64,000 nucleotides of DNA from Letharia columbiana (lineage: Eukaryota > Ascomycota > Lecanoromycetes > Lecanorales > Parmeliaceae), in NCBI RefSeq assembly GCF_014066305.1, contig NW_023501067.1, positions 372,001 through 436,000 of the forward strand. Reading direction: 5' to 3'. The translations under genes were made by a program, and so were the position numbers. Under the pieces are notes generated by a model. It worked only from the letters and a program-made list of their open reading frames with translations, was not told the origin of the DNA and ran no database searches. Of the stretch, positions 34,711 to 44,618 are shown piece by piece; the first letter of the stretch is position 1; every line of letters starts with the position of its first letter.

Positions 34711-36885
34711 ATGGCTCTTTCGCTGTTTCTGCTATACTTCTTGCTCTGTGCTACTGAAGTCTTGAGCTTGGGCAATGTTATCGTACGTGACTTAGAGCCT
34801 GATGACACAATGCTGTCCGAGCGACGATTGAGAGCAGCTAAACGAAGCCATGAGCTTGGCGCTCGTGATGTCGAAGGTTTTCTCCAATATGACCACAACT
34901 TGCACTACTTGGACGGTAAGTATCGTTCTTCTCGTCGCTGTTTCTCACTGACATCTGCCATGAAAGCTGAAACTCATGGGTCGACCTCTCAATTCGCGGC
35001 CAAACTGGGCATGCAATTTAAAATTCCAGCTCTCATGCTCGAGGACGTTGAGCATCATATCGAAAGTATCGGCTGCTACTCCTCTGAAATACACTTGTAT
35101 ATCAAATCGGCGGAGGTCTTAAAGCGCACCCACAATGAATTCACGGGCGTCGACCACTTTCTTCTTGTTACTTCGCACGAAGGCTGTAATGAGGATGGAG
35201 AGCGAAACCCGCACATGTAAGTAATTACAGCAGTACAACGGAAATGGCTAAGGAGGATCATAGGGTATCTGAAGCTGCACTGGATCTTGATAATCACGTC
35301 ATCGTTCTCTCCGTCACTAGGGTACCCTGGAAGAGCACTTTCAAATCGATGACGCTCGACTTCGGTAAAAGTGACGACGAATTTGTGCTCCGTCGACATG
35401 GCAGATTAGAACCTCGACAGGCAGCTGCAACATCATCTGTGGCGGCGACATCGTCGGTGGCGTATCCCGCAGCACCCTCGTCCACGCCCAACAATTGGAA
35501 TGCAAGTGGGAGCTTCAACAAACAGTGGCTTGATACATCTATTTTGCCTCCGGATCCATCTTTGGGGAAGCTCTCTGTCAGCGGCCCTGAAATGTAAGTC
35601 TCGTTCCCGGGAAATCTGACACATACATCTTTCTGATAGTCTGTCAGACCGCCCGTTGGCTTTAATGTAAAGTGCAAAAACTGCACCATCCAAGGGAATA
35701 TCGATCTCGTCGCTGGATCTCTGACCGTGGGAGGAATCAATCATGCGAGCCCTAATACAACTCAGGGCATCGTGAACCTTACCGAGAGTGTCATAGACTA
35801 TGTCGAACACGGCTATGTACAGTTCACATCGAACAATTTCGGTGCTTACATTGAGCTCGAAAGCACCGTCAGCACTTCCGCGACACTCTACAACTACACG
35901 GCGCCTTTACCAACAATTCCATTGACGCCCTTCCAGGTCAGAGCTTCTCGTCTCCACAGAATTACGCCGGTAGCTAACAGCACTCCTAGATCCCGGGTAT
36001 CGCGTCCGTGGGACCTGAGCTTGTGCCTTTGGTTTTCGTGGGGTTCAAACTTGAAGCTAGCATCGATTTCTTCTACGGCTTCGAAGTACAAGTACGTCTA
36101 ACCTCACCGGGTCCACCGCCCACAAATTGACCATACGCACAGATACCGAATGATTCGAGCGTCCTGCTCGATCTCAGAAACACATCGAACTCCAGCCAAA
36201 CAGGCTTGTAAGCGTCCCCACCCCATCCCACCATTCCCACCCCCCCCAAACGCCTCTAACCCCCCAACCCAGCTCCAACACCAAGGTAACCGCCCTCCCC
36301 TTCCAAGCCGCCCTCCCCAACCTCGCCCTAACAGCCGTCGGCGGCTTCCAACCCCAACTCCTCCTCGGCATCTCCTTCTTCAGCGGCAAAGGCACCGCCG
36401 GCGCCGGCCTCTTCCTCGACGCCCCCCTCCTCACCAGCACCCTCTCGACCGTCAGCCACGTGACCTCGACGTGCGAAAACGTCACCGGCAACGCCGTCGC
36501 CAACGGCATCATCAACGACATCTTCGACACCCTGACCCACGTCGACGCGAGCGTGGACGTCGGACTGGGTCTCACGGCGCAGGCGGAAGTCGACGTGGGG
36601 GACTACTCGTTCAGGGACAACAAGCCGTTCAGTTTGCTCGAGACGTCGTATGCGTTGCCGACGGCGTGTATGAGTTTTGACGCGGGGGCGAAGAGCTACG
36701 GTCCCGCCAGCGCTACGACGTCTGCTACCGGGAGCGCGAGTGCGACCACGGGCCATAACGGGGGCAAAAGCGGAGCAGTTGCTGGCGCCATTAATCCGTT
36801 TGGAGCACAGGGCGCTGGGTGGAGAGGCTTGATGGCCGTTTCTGGACTTATGGTTGTCGGGTCTGTTTGTTTCATCATTTTATAA
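34711..36885 (+). CDS. secreted, probably GPI-anchored cell-surface protein of unknown function
   Basis: The seven-exon model is 34711-34915, 34967-35216, 35264-35593, 35648-35936, 35990-36091, 36143-36207 and 36273-36885. All borders are GT-AG and it gives 617 aa. The N-terminus is a signal peptide (ALSLFLLYFLLCATEVLSLG). The mature part has an N-terminal domain (up to LRRHGRLEPRQ), an Ala/Ser-rich linker, and a beta-rich domain starting PPVGFNVKCKNCTIQGNIDL with many N-glycosylation sites. The end has a Ser/Thr/Ala-rich spacer and a hydrophobic tail (GLMAVSGLMVVGSVCFIIL), the plan of a GPI signal. The layout matches large fungal ascomycete proteins carrying domains of unknown function, probably DUF7029 and DUF7223; I name those from memory. 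No enzyme motif is seen. It probably sits at the cell wall or plasma membrane. Confidence 0.85.
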
Positions 36886-37462
36886 TTATATCAATCGGAT
36901 GTTGATGCTCGATCCGGCTACCTGTCAATGTCTGGCAGTTGGGGATGATTGAGCGCGGAATTCCGGAGCCGCGAAGCTTTACGCAAAGACAATTCACAAA
37001 TCCTCCAAAGCTGATGCGCCTCAACGTAAGTCGGAGTACAGGTGCCAAGTGCTGCGAAGCGTGCGCCAGTCCGTCGAGTTCGAGGCGCGATCGACACAAT
37101 GGCAGAAGAAGACTTCTTCCGTGGATCTTGTCAAAAAACTCACAACTTTGTGACCGGAGAGGCCGAATTTTCGGCGGGGGGGGCCTTCCCTCCACAAATC
37201 TTGGATCCGGAGTACGGTCCGAAGATACTGGAGTTAAGAGGGGAGGCGTGTGTGAGGAGGGAAAGGGCTTATGTAGCTGTTGAACCTCTCTGTTTGTACT
37301 TATCGAAAGCGAAACCGTGAAGCGTGCGCATGAATCCATAAATACTTGTGACGGAGGTAATGCTGCAAGATGGAATTCGTGAAAATATGTAGCCCCTACC
37401 CTATCCATTGGGAGTTAACAAGAATGGCCGCTATGCATCATTAATCCAAAGCGTCCTCAACC
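36886..37462. other. intergenic stretch between convergent genes
   Basis: A plus-strand frame at 37098-37319 (MAEEDFFRGSCQKTHNF) is 73 codons long and a minus-strand frame of 177 codons overlaps it. Neither has family support. Confidence 0.4.
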
Positions 37463-40400
37463 CTACTCAAAAGCACCTGTACCCAAACCCCCTAGTCTCA
37501 TCTTCCTCCCCTTCGCCTCCCTTTCCCTCTCTTCTTTTCTCCTCCTCTCTACCCCCTCTATGACTTTGCTCTTCTCCATCTCCCTGGCGAAATAGTTGAT
37601 ACTACTTTTCTTGGTCCCACCTCTCCTGACAAAATCGCCCTTCTCCCCTCCACCCGCCGCTCTCTCGGTGGTTGCAGTGGCCATCGTCGTAATTCCGTGG
37701 TTGTCAACGGCAAGGTTTGTAGTAGTAGCACGGCGGAGCAGACTAGGCACTTTGAATCCGCCGATTGAGGGATTGGTGGTGGAGGGATCGTGGAAAGCTA
37801 GGCGAGAGGTGGATGATGCGGTGGCTGACTCCGCGCGTTTGAGGGAGAGGCGGTCGATAATGGGGTTGGGGTTGGGGTTGGGGCGGCGGCGGGGATTGCG
37901 GTGGGTTCGTTCGTATGGATTGGATTCGTCTTCGGAAGCGGAGGACGAAGGGTCAGGGACAATATTGATCGAGCCGGGCTCTTCGATGAGGAAGGAGACA
38001 GATTGCCGGATTTCAGCGAGCGTAGCTGGTTTCTTGGGGGCTTGGGTACGGCGGGCAGCGGGTGGTGGACGCATGTTGCCCTTGTCAGGGACAGACTCTT
38101 GGAGAGGGCGCTTGCGTTTGCCCAGAGTGGGTTCTGGTAAAGCAGGCGGATCTTGGGACTCAGTGTCTTCTTGAGTGTCGGGTTCTACTCTGAAGGAATC
38201 TTCTGCTGGACGATCCAAGAAGTCGAAATCATCGTCGGCTTCGCGGTCTTCGATAGCTCGGAGGAAAGCCAGCTTCTTCGGGTCTTCGGCGATCTTGCCG
38301 ACGTTCTCATTCTCAAGTAAAGCCTTTCTCATCTTGGCAAACTCTTTCCGCTTCCTTCGTTGCCGAGCTTCGGCGTCGTCGTCCGAGTCAGAGAGGTCAA
38401 ATTCGGCACCACGCTTGCGGCGAAGCCCGCCACTATTGATGTCTTTATACAGCTTCGCAATAATCTTCTCGTCACTTGCTCTTTCATTATTCCTAGGTAA
38501 ATGTAAGTAGACACGTCGACAAAGTGGACGAAAGTTGACTTACGCATGGTGAGCTGCCAACTGTCTCTCGTTGACATTGACTTCTCCTTGATCTATCATA
38601 TCTCGAACAAATTCGTCTTCTTCTCCCCCACTCTCATCGTCACTGGCTCCACCAATACCAGCATATTCGTCTTCGGATTCCTGAGCTTGCTCTTCGACCA
38701 TGCCCTTAGCCTCGCTTTTTTTTTTATCAAAGCTATCAGCCTCAGACTTGTACTTTCTCCTCGCTTTCTTCATCAAATCGAATGCATTTGTAGTCGCGTC
38801 ATATTCACCAACGTTATGATCAGTTGCCGGCGGAGTTTCATCCACTTCTGAGGCATCTTCGTCAACCACTAACCGTCGTTGCAAGCGCCCTCTCCTTTTC
38901 TTGGCCGGCGAATTGTTTCCAACAGCACTAGATAAGAGGACGGTATCCGCAGTGGACGGAGCATCAGACACAAAGCGCTCGGGAGCTGGTGAAGACAACA
39001 TGAATCCAACATCTTGTGTGGGATCCGGTATCTCCGATATCTGACTGGCCACGACTTGGCCTTGAGTGTCGCCCGATGCATCATCGTACCCTATCTGCGA
39101 CTGCGTGAAGTGGAGATTGATCTCTTTCGACGAATCTGTGTTCTGTTCTGCGTTCGTCTTAAGTAGCAGGCTGTTTTGACTGTCCTCCACCACCTGCAGG
39201 GAGTTGGTCTCATCGAACATTGGAAAATTCGGCTCTGGTGGAGGACCTAGGAATGCCAGGGAGTCCTGCTCGTCATCGTTATCGAGACCTTGCGTCTGCG
39301 TATTAGCCATAGTTGCTGCAAAAGCTTGGGTCATTCCCATTGGTGAAGCGAATGAGACTGGTCCTGCGAGGGCGGGGAACTGGGGAAGTTCAGGCGCAGA
39401 ACTTGCTTGTGGGGCTGATGCTGATGGCTCCATTTTCTCGTCACCATCGTCGTCATCATCATCGATTACCATTTTAGTCCTGCGCCGATGCATGTGGGGC
39501 TCGTGCGCTTCCTCAACATCCTCGTTGCCATCTTCTACAGAAGCTTCGTCTTCCTCTTCGTCCTGAGAATCTTCTGAAGCCTCATTGTCAATCAAGCCGG
39601 CAGCTTCATTACCATCGCCCAAGTCTACACTCCCGTCTTCGTTGTCTTCAAGCTGCTCGCCATCAGAACTTAGATCTTCTTCGCCGGATTCTTTTTCGGG
39701 CTCTTCTTCATCGGACCCAGATAGCTCAACGTCAGATTTGTCTACGTCAGCTTGATAGTCGTCATCTTCGTCGCTGCTATCGGCTAGCGCATCCACGTCG
39801 CCATTCGCAATTTTCTCCTTCTTCGCCGCCTTCTTTTCTTTCTGCATGATTTCGTCTGCTTCTCTCCGAGCCTTGTCCACTAGGTCTTCCACCTCTGCCT
39901 GGTCTTTTTCTCTCTCCTCTGCAGTTTGGACAATAATGCCCCGGCGTTTGAGGTCTTCTATCTTTGCTCTCCGCTCTTCCATGGCTTGTCGTCTGGCACG
40001 CTGTTGCAACGACATCTGCATGTCTGCTTGAGTCATAGATCCTTTCTTCGCACGGGACAGCTTTTCTGGTGAGTTAAGATGGGCAAGCGCGCGAAGAGTC
40101 TGCATTGAACGGCCTTCTTGCACCTTACCCAGGGGTAGGCGATCAAAGACCTCGAATTTCGAAGTCCTATATTTTCGAACCGGCAAGACCTCCAAATCGC
40201 TACCCGAATCTAAGTCGACATCGGCACAATCTGATATCGGCTTCTGTAGGCGGATTTTGATAGGACGTTGCTTAAAGATTGTTTTCTGACCTCTGACAAT
40301 CTCAGGAGCGTTGTCTGCCTCGCTGTACTCGATAGCTTTCCCCTTTCCTTTATCCAATTTCTGTATCGGCTGGCTCATGACTTCGAGCATAGTTGGAAGC

Positions 40401-41668
40401 TCCTCATCTTCTTGCTCCGATGGCTGTATCGTAACCGCTGTGTCTGCTGACTGCTTGTCAACTACCGAATCTGCGGGCGCCAAGAGCGGATCATCAGGTG
40501 CAACAGGACTTGTGGGCGGTGAGTCCTTTTTGTGCGCCTCCTCTAGATCTGAACCAGGAGCCGAGCTTGCAGCGGTTGAAGAGCTTGGATTGTGAGGCGC
40601 CTCCACAATTGGTGGCACAGACGTGCGAAAATTGAATCTATCAAGGAGGCTTTGTTTGCTGATCTTTTTCTTCGTCTTAGCCTGATGGGCTAGCTGCATA
40701 TTCCGACTCATTCGCTGTGTCTCCCGATTCATCTCTTCAAGCGCCTTCTTGCTAGCCTTGCGCGTTGGCCGTGAGTGTTGGGTGAGCCTCCGGTCCGCTG
40801 CCTTATCATCGTCCGAGAAGGCTGAGCCTGGAGAAGCATCTTGTGAGAGCGTTTTCTCGAATGACCGCTGCCTTGCTGCTTTCTCTGCTTTACTTTTATC
40901 ATCTGCCGCCTCCTTCGCTTCACGTTTAGCCCTCCTCTTGGCCACCAGTTCCAGGACACGACTGTCCGATTGAGGATTAGCGGGTAGATCAGAGTCTGAC
41001 CCAGTACTGCTGACTGGATGCCGAGATTCCTGTTGGGTTTCCACTGGTTCGGGCGTTAAGAACAGGCCTGGTGAAGGCTTTCGGTTTCTCGTAGGACTAC
41101 TTGCCCTAGAATTGGCGCGATCGGAGCCAATGCTTGAAGTTCTTTGACGCTTAGATGGCCTCGCTTCAGGTCTTGCCAGCCTGCTCTCGGTCGTACCTGT
41201 TGAGTCGTGGGTCTTCGTGACGTGTCCTCGCAGAAGTCTCTTCTTGATCCTAGCATAAGCGTCTCCATCACGATCTCCTTCACTGGTCGAGCTGGATCCG
41301 CGTCTGTCGAAGGTCTGTCCGTTGAGGCGGGCTGCCAACCTGCCCTTAGGAATAACTGGCGACTCATCAATTTCATCTCCCTCTTCCATGTCCTCGTCCT
41401 CTCGCTGACCAACATCGGCATCCTCCTTCCCACTTTTGTGTCCGTCAAGCCTCTGAATGTTGCCAGTGACAGCTGACAAGGCACTTCTTCCTGATTTTCT
41501 GGGTTCCGGGATGGGCTCAGAGTCGGAATCATCATCAATCGCCGCTAGCATGGCCTTGACCTTGCTCCTTGGAGTGAGCTCTTGGGGTGAGCCGCCATGC
41601 TGGGCAGTCGATGGCGTTGAGAGCGTAGAGCGCGCGATCGACCGGGCAGGCGTAGTAGGTAGGGCCAT
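37463..41668 (-). CDS. mrc1: Mrc1/claspin-type replication checkpoint mediator
   Basis: Fork-associated mediator that couples helicase and polymerase and transmits replication stress to the Rad53/Cds1 kinase. Two exons (41668-38544 and 38492-37463) give 1384 aa. The protein is mostly disordered and acidic, with many SQ/TQ sites for ATR/Mec1 (for example DSQNSLL, HFTQSQIGYDD, DTQGQVVASQ). A long Asp/Glu/Ser region lies around residues 630-760. The conserved MRC1 domain spans about residues 975-1110: EDEYAGIGGASDDESGGEED, FVRDMIDQGEVNVNERQLAA, and across the intron NNERASDEKIIAKLYKDINS followed by GGLRRKRGAEFDLSDSDDD. The intron falls inside this domain and preserves it exactly. The C-terminal GGFKVPSLLRRATT motif is also typical. 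Length is normal for filamentous fungi. G1/S-type sites lie upstream. Confidence 0.93.
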
Positions 41669-42725
41669 TGGGACTTCAGGCTACCCTTTGGATGAGGAAC
41701 GCAACTGCGGTAGGATGTAAAGTGAAAGTGTGTCCTGAGTAGACAATGTAAGATGTGGTGATCGACTACAGATCTCGCGCCGGAATACGCGATTTATTCA
41801 GCCCTACGCTAGCGCGTTTTCCGGACTATCAGCCTTGAACTGCTTGGCATCTCCAACAATTTTTAATATTCTGCTCCGTTGAAGAATACGGATTCACAAA
41901 ACATGCTTGGCTCCTTGTTTCTCTCGTACTCTATGTTGAGACTTGAAGGCCTCTGGATGTCGTTTCATGTTTCGCATGATGTTAGCCAACAATGTGCCTC
42001 GCTATAGAATTCTGGTCTCCATGTTCCCATTAAACGAGAATGCTCTGTGAATGTCTACTCTGATGAAGCCCAAGCCATCGACAAACTGTCGATTCAGATT
42101 GCAAGAGTCCCAAACATCGTATTCTTGCCTTGTCTCTCTGGTCAATCAATACAAGGTGGGTCTGGGACCCGAACGGAGCTTGAAAGAGCTTGAAAGGATT
42201 CCATGCTACGAGGTTGCACTCGTGGCGCATGTGCAATGCTACTCGTACGAAGAGTCTATGTGCTTCTGGTGTTTTCCGCCTTAACCACAAACTGTGCCAT
42301 GTCTGGCCCTGACAACGATGAAGTGGGAGACCGGTGTCCCTCATACCCCCGGCAGCGTGCAAGGAACAGTGGTGACAGTGGGGCCGGCAGAACTGTCAGA
42401 TCCTCATAGCACCAGCATCAACGAGAAGGCCCTCTTGCTCTCTAATACTTCCGCATCGTCCAGGAACAGTCTCATTGTGAACTACAAGTAATTTGGATTG
42501 ATGCCCAGAATCCGCGAACGAGACGATGATGTCGGCATCCACATCGTTATTTTCCTGACGGCCTGCCCGGCTCTTGCAGACACGTCTCTCCAGGCGCAAA
42601 CTCCGACGGATGCGACAGACGAACCGTACCCCCCCCTCATATGCGAATTAGCGCCTCCCTGCGCCAGGCTATCTTCCTTAGAAAACTTTCTAGCACCCTC
42701 ACCCCTAAAGTACTGAGTGTCGAGA
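41669..42725. other. mrc1 upstream region, no further gene
   Basis: It contains the MBF/E2F-like cluster listed separately. Short overlapping open frames (42030-42716) have no domain support. Confidence 0.5.
41774..41820. promoter_or_regulatory. cluster of MBF/E2F-like motifs upstream of mrc1
   Basis: CTCGCGCC (41774-41781), ACGCGA (41787-41792) and, on the minus strand, AAAACGCGCT (41820-41811) lie within 50 bases, 105-155 bases before the mrc1 ATG. They resemble ACGCG/TTTCGCGC elements of MBF (Mbp1-Swi6), which drive replication genes at G1/S. The match is by sequence alone. Confidence 0.45.
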
Positions 42726-43292
42726 ATGGTTGCCGTGGTAAACCTTTATCTCTTTAGCCTCATATATACACTAGCTCTCGGAGCACCGCCTCTCACGCCA
42801 CCCTCACTGAGACTCATCAACCTCTCGCATACTAATGCAACATTCCAAAGCCCCTTCCCATCATCGCCCTCCTCAAAGTAAGTGGATTCAAGGTCTTATC
42901 GCCAATTACGTACTCATACCTCCAGCCACCTCCCACCATCCCCCTACTACTACACCACCCCCTCCACCCCCATAAGGCTCAAGTTTTACGCCTACGGCTC
43001 CTCTCTTCCCTCGCAAAATGTTCACGTGGTCCTCAACACCGCCCTTCGAGACGTCAACGCCCAGCTCCACCCTGAAAACCTAGTCACACAACGCATGTTG
43101 AATTACTCATCAGGAAAGGTGTATATTGTGATACACCAGAACGGACACATGACATGGGAGGTGCTTGAAATGACGATTTGGGGTTTAATGCATTTTTTGA
43201 AGACTTATGAATGCGTGGATTTCGAGTTTGATATTGGGGTGTTTGGGATGGAAAAGGCGTTTGGGACGGGGGTTTTGGGGGCTTTTGGATAA
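42726..43292 (+). CDS. small secreted protein of unknown function
   Basis: Two exons (42726-42877 and 42926-43292, GTAAGT...CTCCAG intron) give 172 aa. The N-terminus MVAVVNLYLFSLIYTLALGA is a signal peptide. A Pro/Ser/Thr-rich stretch follows (YYYTTPSTPIRLKF). The folded part has YAYGSSLPSQNVHVVLNTAL and the later GKVYIVIHQNGHMTWEVLEM, then a helix and FEFDIGVFGMEKAFGTGVLG. The pattern (F/Y-x-Y-G then helix, strands, helix, final strand) resembles a common family of small secreted proteins in filamentous ascomycetes. It has almost no cysteines in the mature part, unlike many effectors. Secretion is well supported; function is unknown. Confidence 0.75.
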
Positions 43293-43632
43293 GGCGATTT
43301 TATGGTCTTGTTCATTAGCCTTCATCACCTGCGAATTGTACCCGTCGATTAAGTCGCGAAACAGTCGCAAGAAACACGCAATGTCATCACCGTTCTCCCA
43401 ACCACATGACTCGCCAAGAAGGCTTTTGTATACATCCTCAGTGCCACAAGACATTAGCATGATCGCAGCAAACGTGCCATACAGCTAATATAGCAGGCGT
43501 CCGAGAGTCAGGAGTGGTGAAATTGGGTTTGACGCCTGGCGGCGGAGCTAGTTCCGGAATCGGAGAGAGTGGTACGCCTAGCAAGAGTTCTGGGACGTCA
43601 CCGATACAAGGTTTTCTGCAGCCTTCGATTTA
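43293..43632 (+). other. open fragment ending at the mariner insertion
   Basis: After an acceptor-like CTAATATAGCAG (43485-43496), one frame reads through TPGGGASSGIGESGTPSKSS and IQGFLQPSI, then enters the mariner inverted repeat and stops after YELQIK. Removing the element and one TA copy would place a TAA stop directly after PSI. It may be the last exon of a gene, but no upstream exon is recognised. Confidence 0.25.
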
Positions 43633-43693
43633 TGAATTGCAAATTAAATAAGAATGCTTGGCAAAGCTGATTCAGCTCCGCCTCCGACTTTTT
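43633..43693 (+). repeat. mariner left terminal inverted repeat
   Basis: 61 bases, beginning TGAATTGCAAATT and ending CCTCCGACTTTTT. It is the exact reverse complement of 44431-44491. Confidence 0.95.
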
Positions 43694-43704
43694 TTAGGGC
43701 CCTT

Positions 43705-43875
43705 TCAAAAAAAATTTAGGGAAAATAATTCCCCCCCTTTTTAAAGGAAAAAAAAAAGGGGGGAATTTTTTTATTTATATAAAAAATTTTTTTTTTAAAA
43801 ATTTTTTTTTTTTCAAAAAAAAAAAAAAAAAAAAATCTTAAAAAAATCAAAAACCCCCCAAAAAAAAAAAAAACC
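43705..43875. other. homopolymer tract, probable assembly artefact
   Basis: Long runs of A, T, C and G alternate in a way unlike any surrounding sequence, in the middle of the mariner element. This suggests a low-quality or collapsed region. Confidence 0.6.
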
Positions 43876-44430
43876 CGAGCGGCCCTCTAAAAAAATGCTC
43901 CACCGCAAATCTATCACAGCCACTAATATCGATTGCATGCTTCAGAAATCCTTCAAAATCGTTCTGAAAGACGTGTCGAAAGGTCTCAAAATGACGCCGC
44001 ATCCACGCCTTAAGGACGCTGAATGTCAATTCGATAGGATTGTAGTCAAGCGAATACGGAGGGGAGGTGCTTGACGAGACAGCCTTTGGCCTGTGTAGCC
44101 TTAATAATGCGAGGATCGACGTGAACACTGACGTTGTCCAGAACAATGATACTGCGCTCCTCGAGATACTCGCAAAGGGGTAGCAATCGATCGATCAGCT
44201 AGTCAAGGATGTCTTCCTTGCTGTAATAGCCTTAATTCCGGTACAGGGCAAGTAGCCAGTAGTGGTGGCGATGTGGCTATTACACGCCTAAGTCAGAGGC
44301 AAAACATCAGGAAAAGCGTGTATACCCACTAGCTTCGATATCACGAATGTCCAACTGAGGTAGCAGACGACAGTGGCTATTGCAAGAGTGGCAAGTACGT
44401 TCTCTACGATTTTCTATGAATGACGCTAAC

Positions 44431-44491
44431 AAAAAGTCGGAGGCGGAGCTGAATCAGCTTTGCCAAGCATTCTTATTTAATTTGCAATTCA
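44431..44491 (-). repeat. mariner right terminal inverted repeat
   Basis: 61 bases, reverse complement of the left repeat, followed by the TA duplication at 44492-44493. Confidence 0.95.
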
Positions 44492-44501
44492 TAAATGCTC
44501 G

Positions 44502-44618
44502 CAAAGAACAAGGATGACCAGGTATCGTGTGGGTAGAAGAGGATGTAGATTCTATGGAAGCAGGATCCCAAGGATCTTAGGGATCCAGCTAAGCGAGCTA
44601 TACTATATATGACTAGAA
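44502..44618 (-). repeat. terminal direct repeat, left (3' LTR, part)
   Basis: Shares the sequence around ACCAGGTATCGTGTGGGTAG and the later GGATCCCAAGGATCTTAGGG with the right copy. Differences are mostly G here and A there. The true LTR probably extends further right, perhaps to about 44980, where the composition changes. The other copy is truncated, so its end cannot be set. Confidence 0.8.

Larger units (their letters stand above)
43633..44491 (-). mobile_element. internally deleted Tc1/mariner element
   Basis: An 859-bp element with perfect 61-bp inverted repeats (43633-43693 and 44431-44491) and TA duplications at 43631-43632 and 44492-44493, the mark of Tc1/mariner insertion. On the minus strand it keeps part of the DDE transposase. 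VLDNVSVHVDPRI (about 44146-44110) holds the second catalytic Asp and SLDYNPIELTFSVLK (about 44060-44010) holds the third acidic position, one frame apart. The first Asp and the N-terminal DNA-binding part are missing. The inner region 43705-43875 is full of A, T, C and G homopolymers, which looks like a sequencing or gap-filling artefact. The element is non-autonomous. Confidence 0.88.

Noticed and set aside
36174..36756. Long GC-rich antisense frames opposite the GPI protein gene.
   Set aside because: They are shadows of the strongly codon-biased sense exon; no domain or splice support.
37860..37885. GGGTT-type run resembling telomeric repeat.
   Set aside because: It lies inside mrc1 and encodes a short Asn-Pro repeat; the run is only three to four units.
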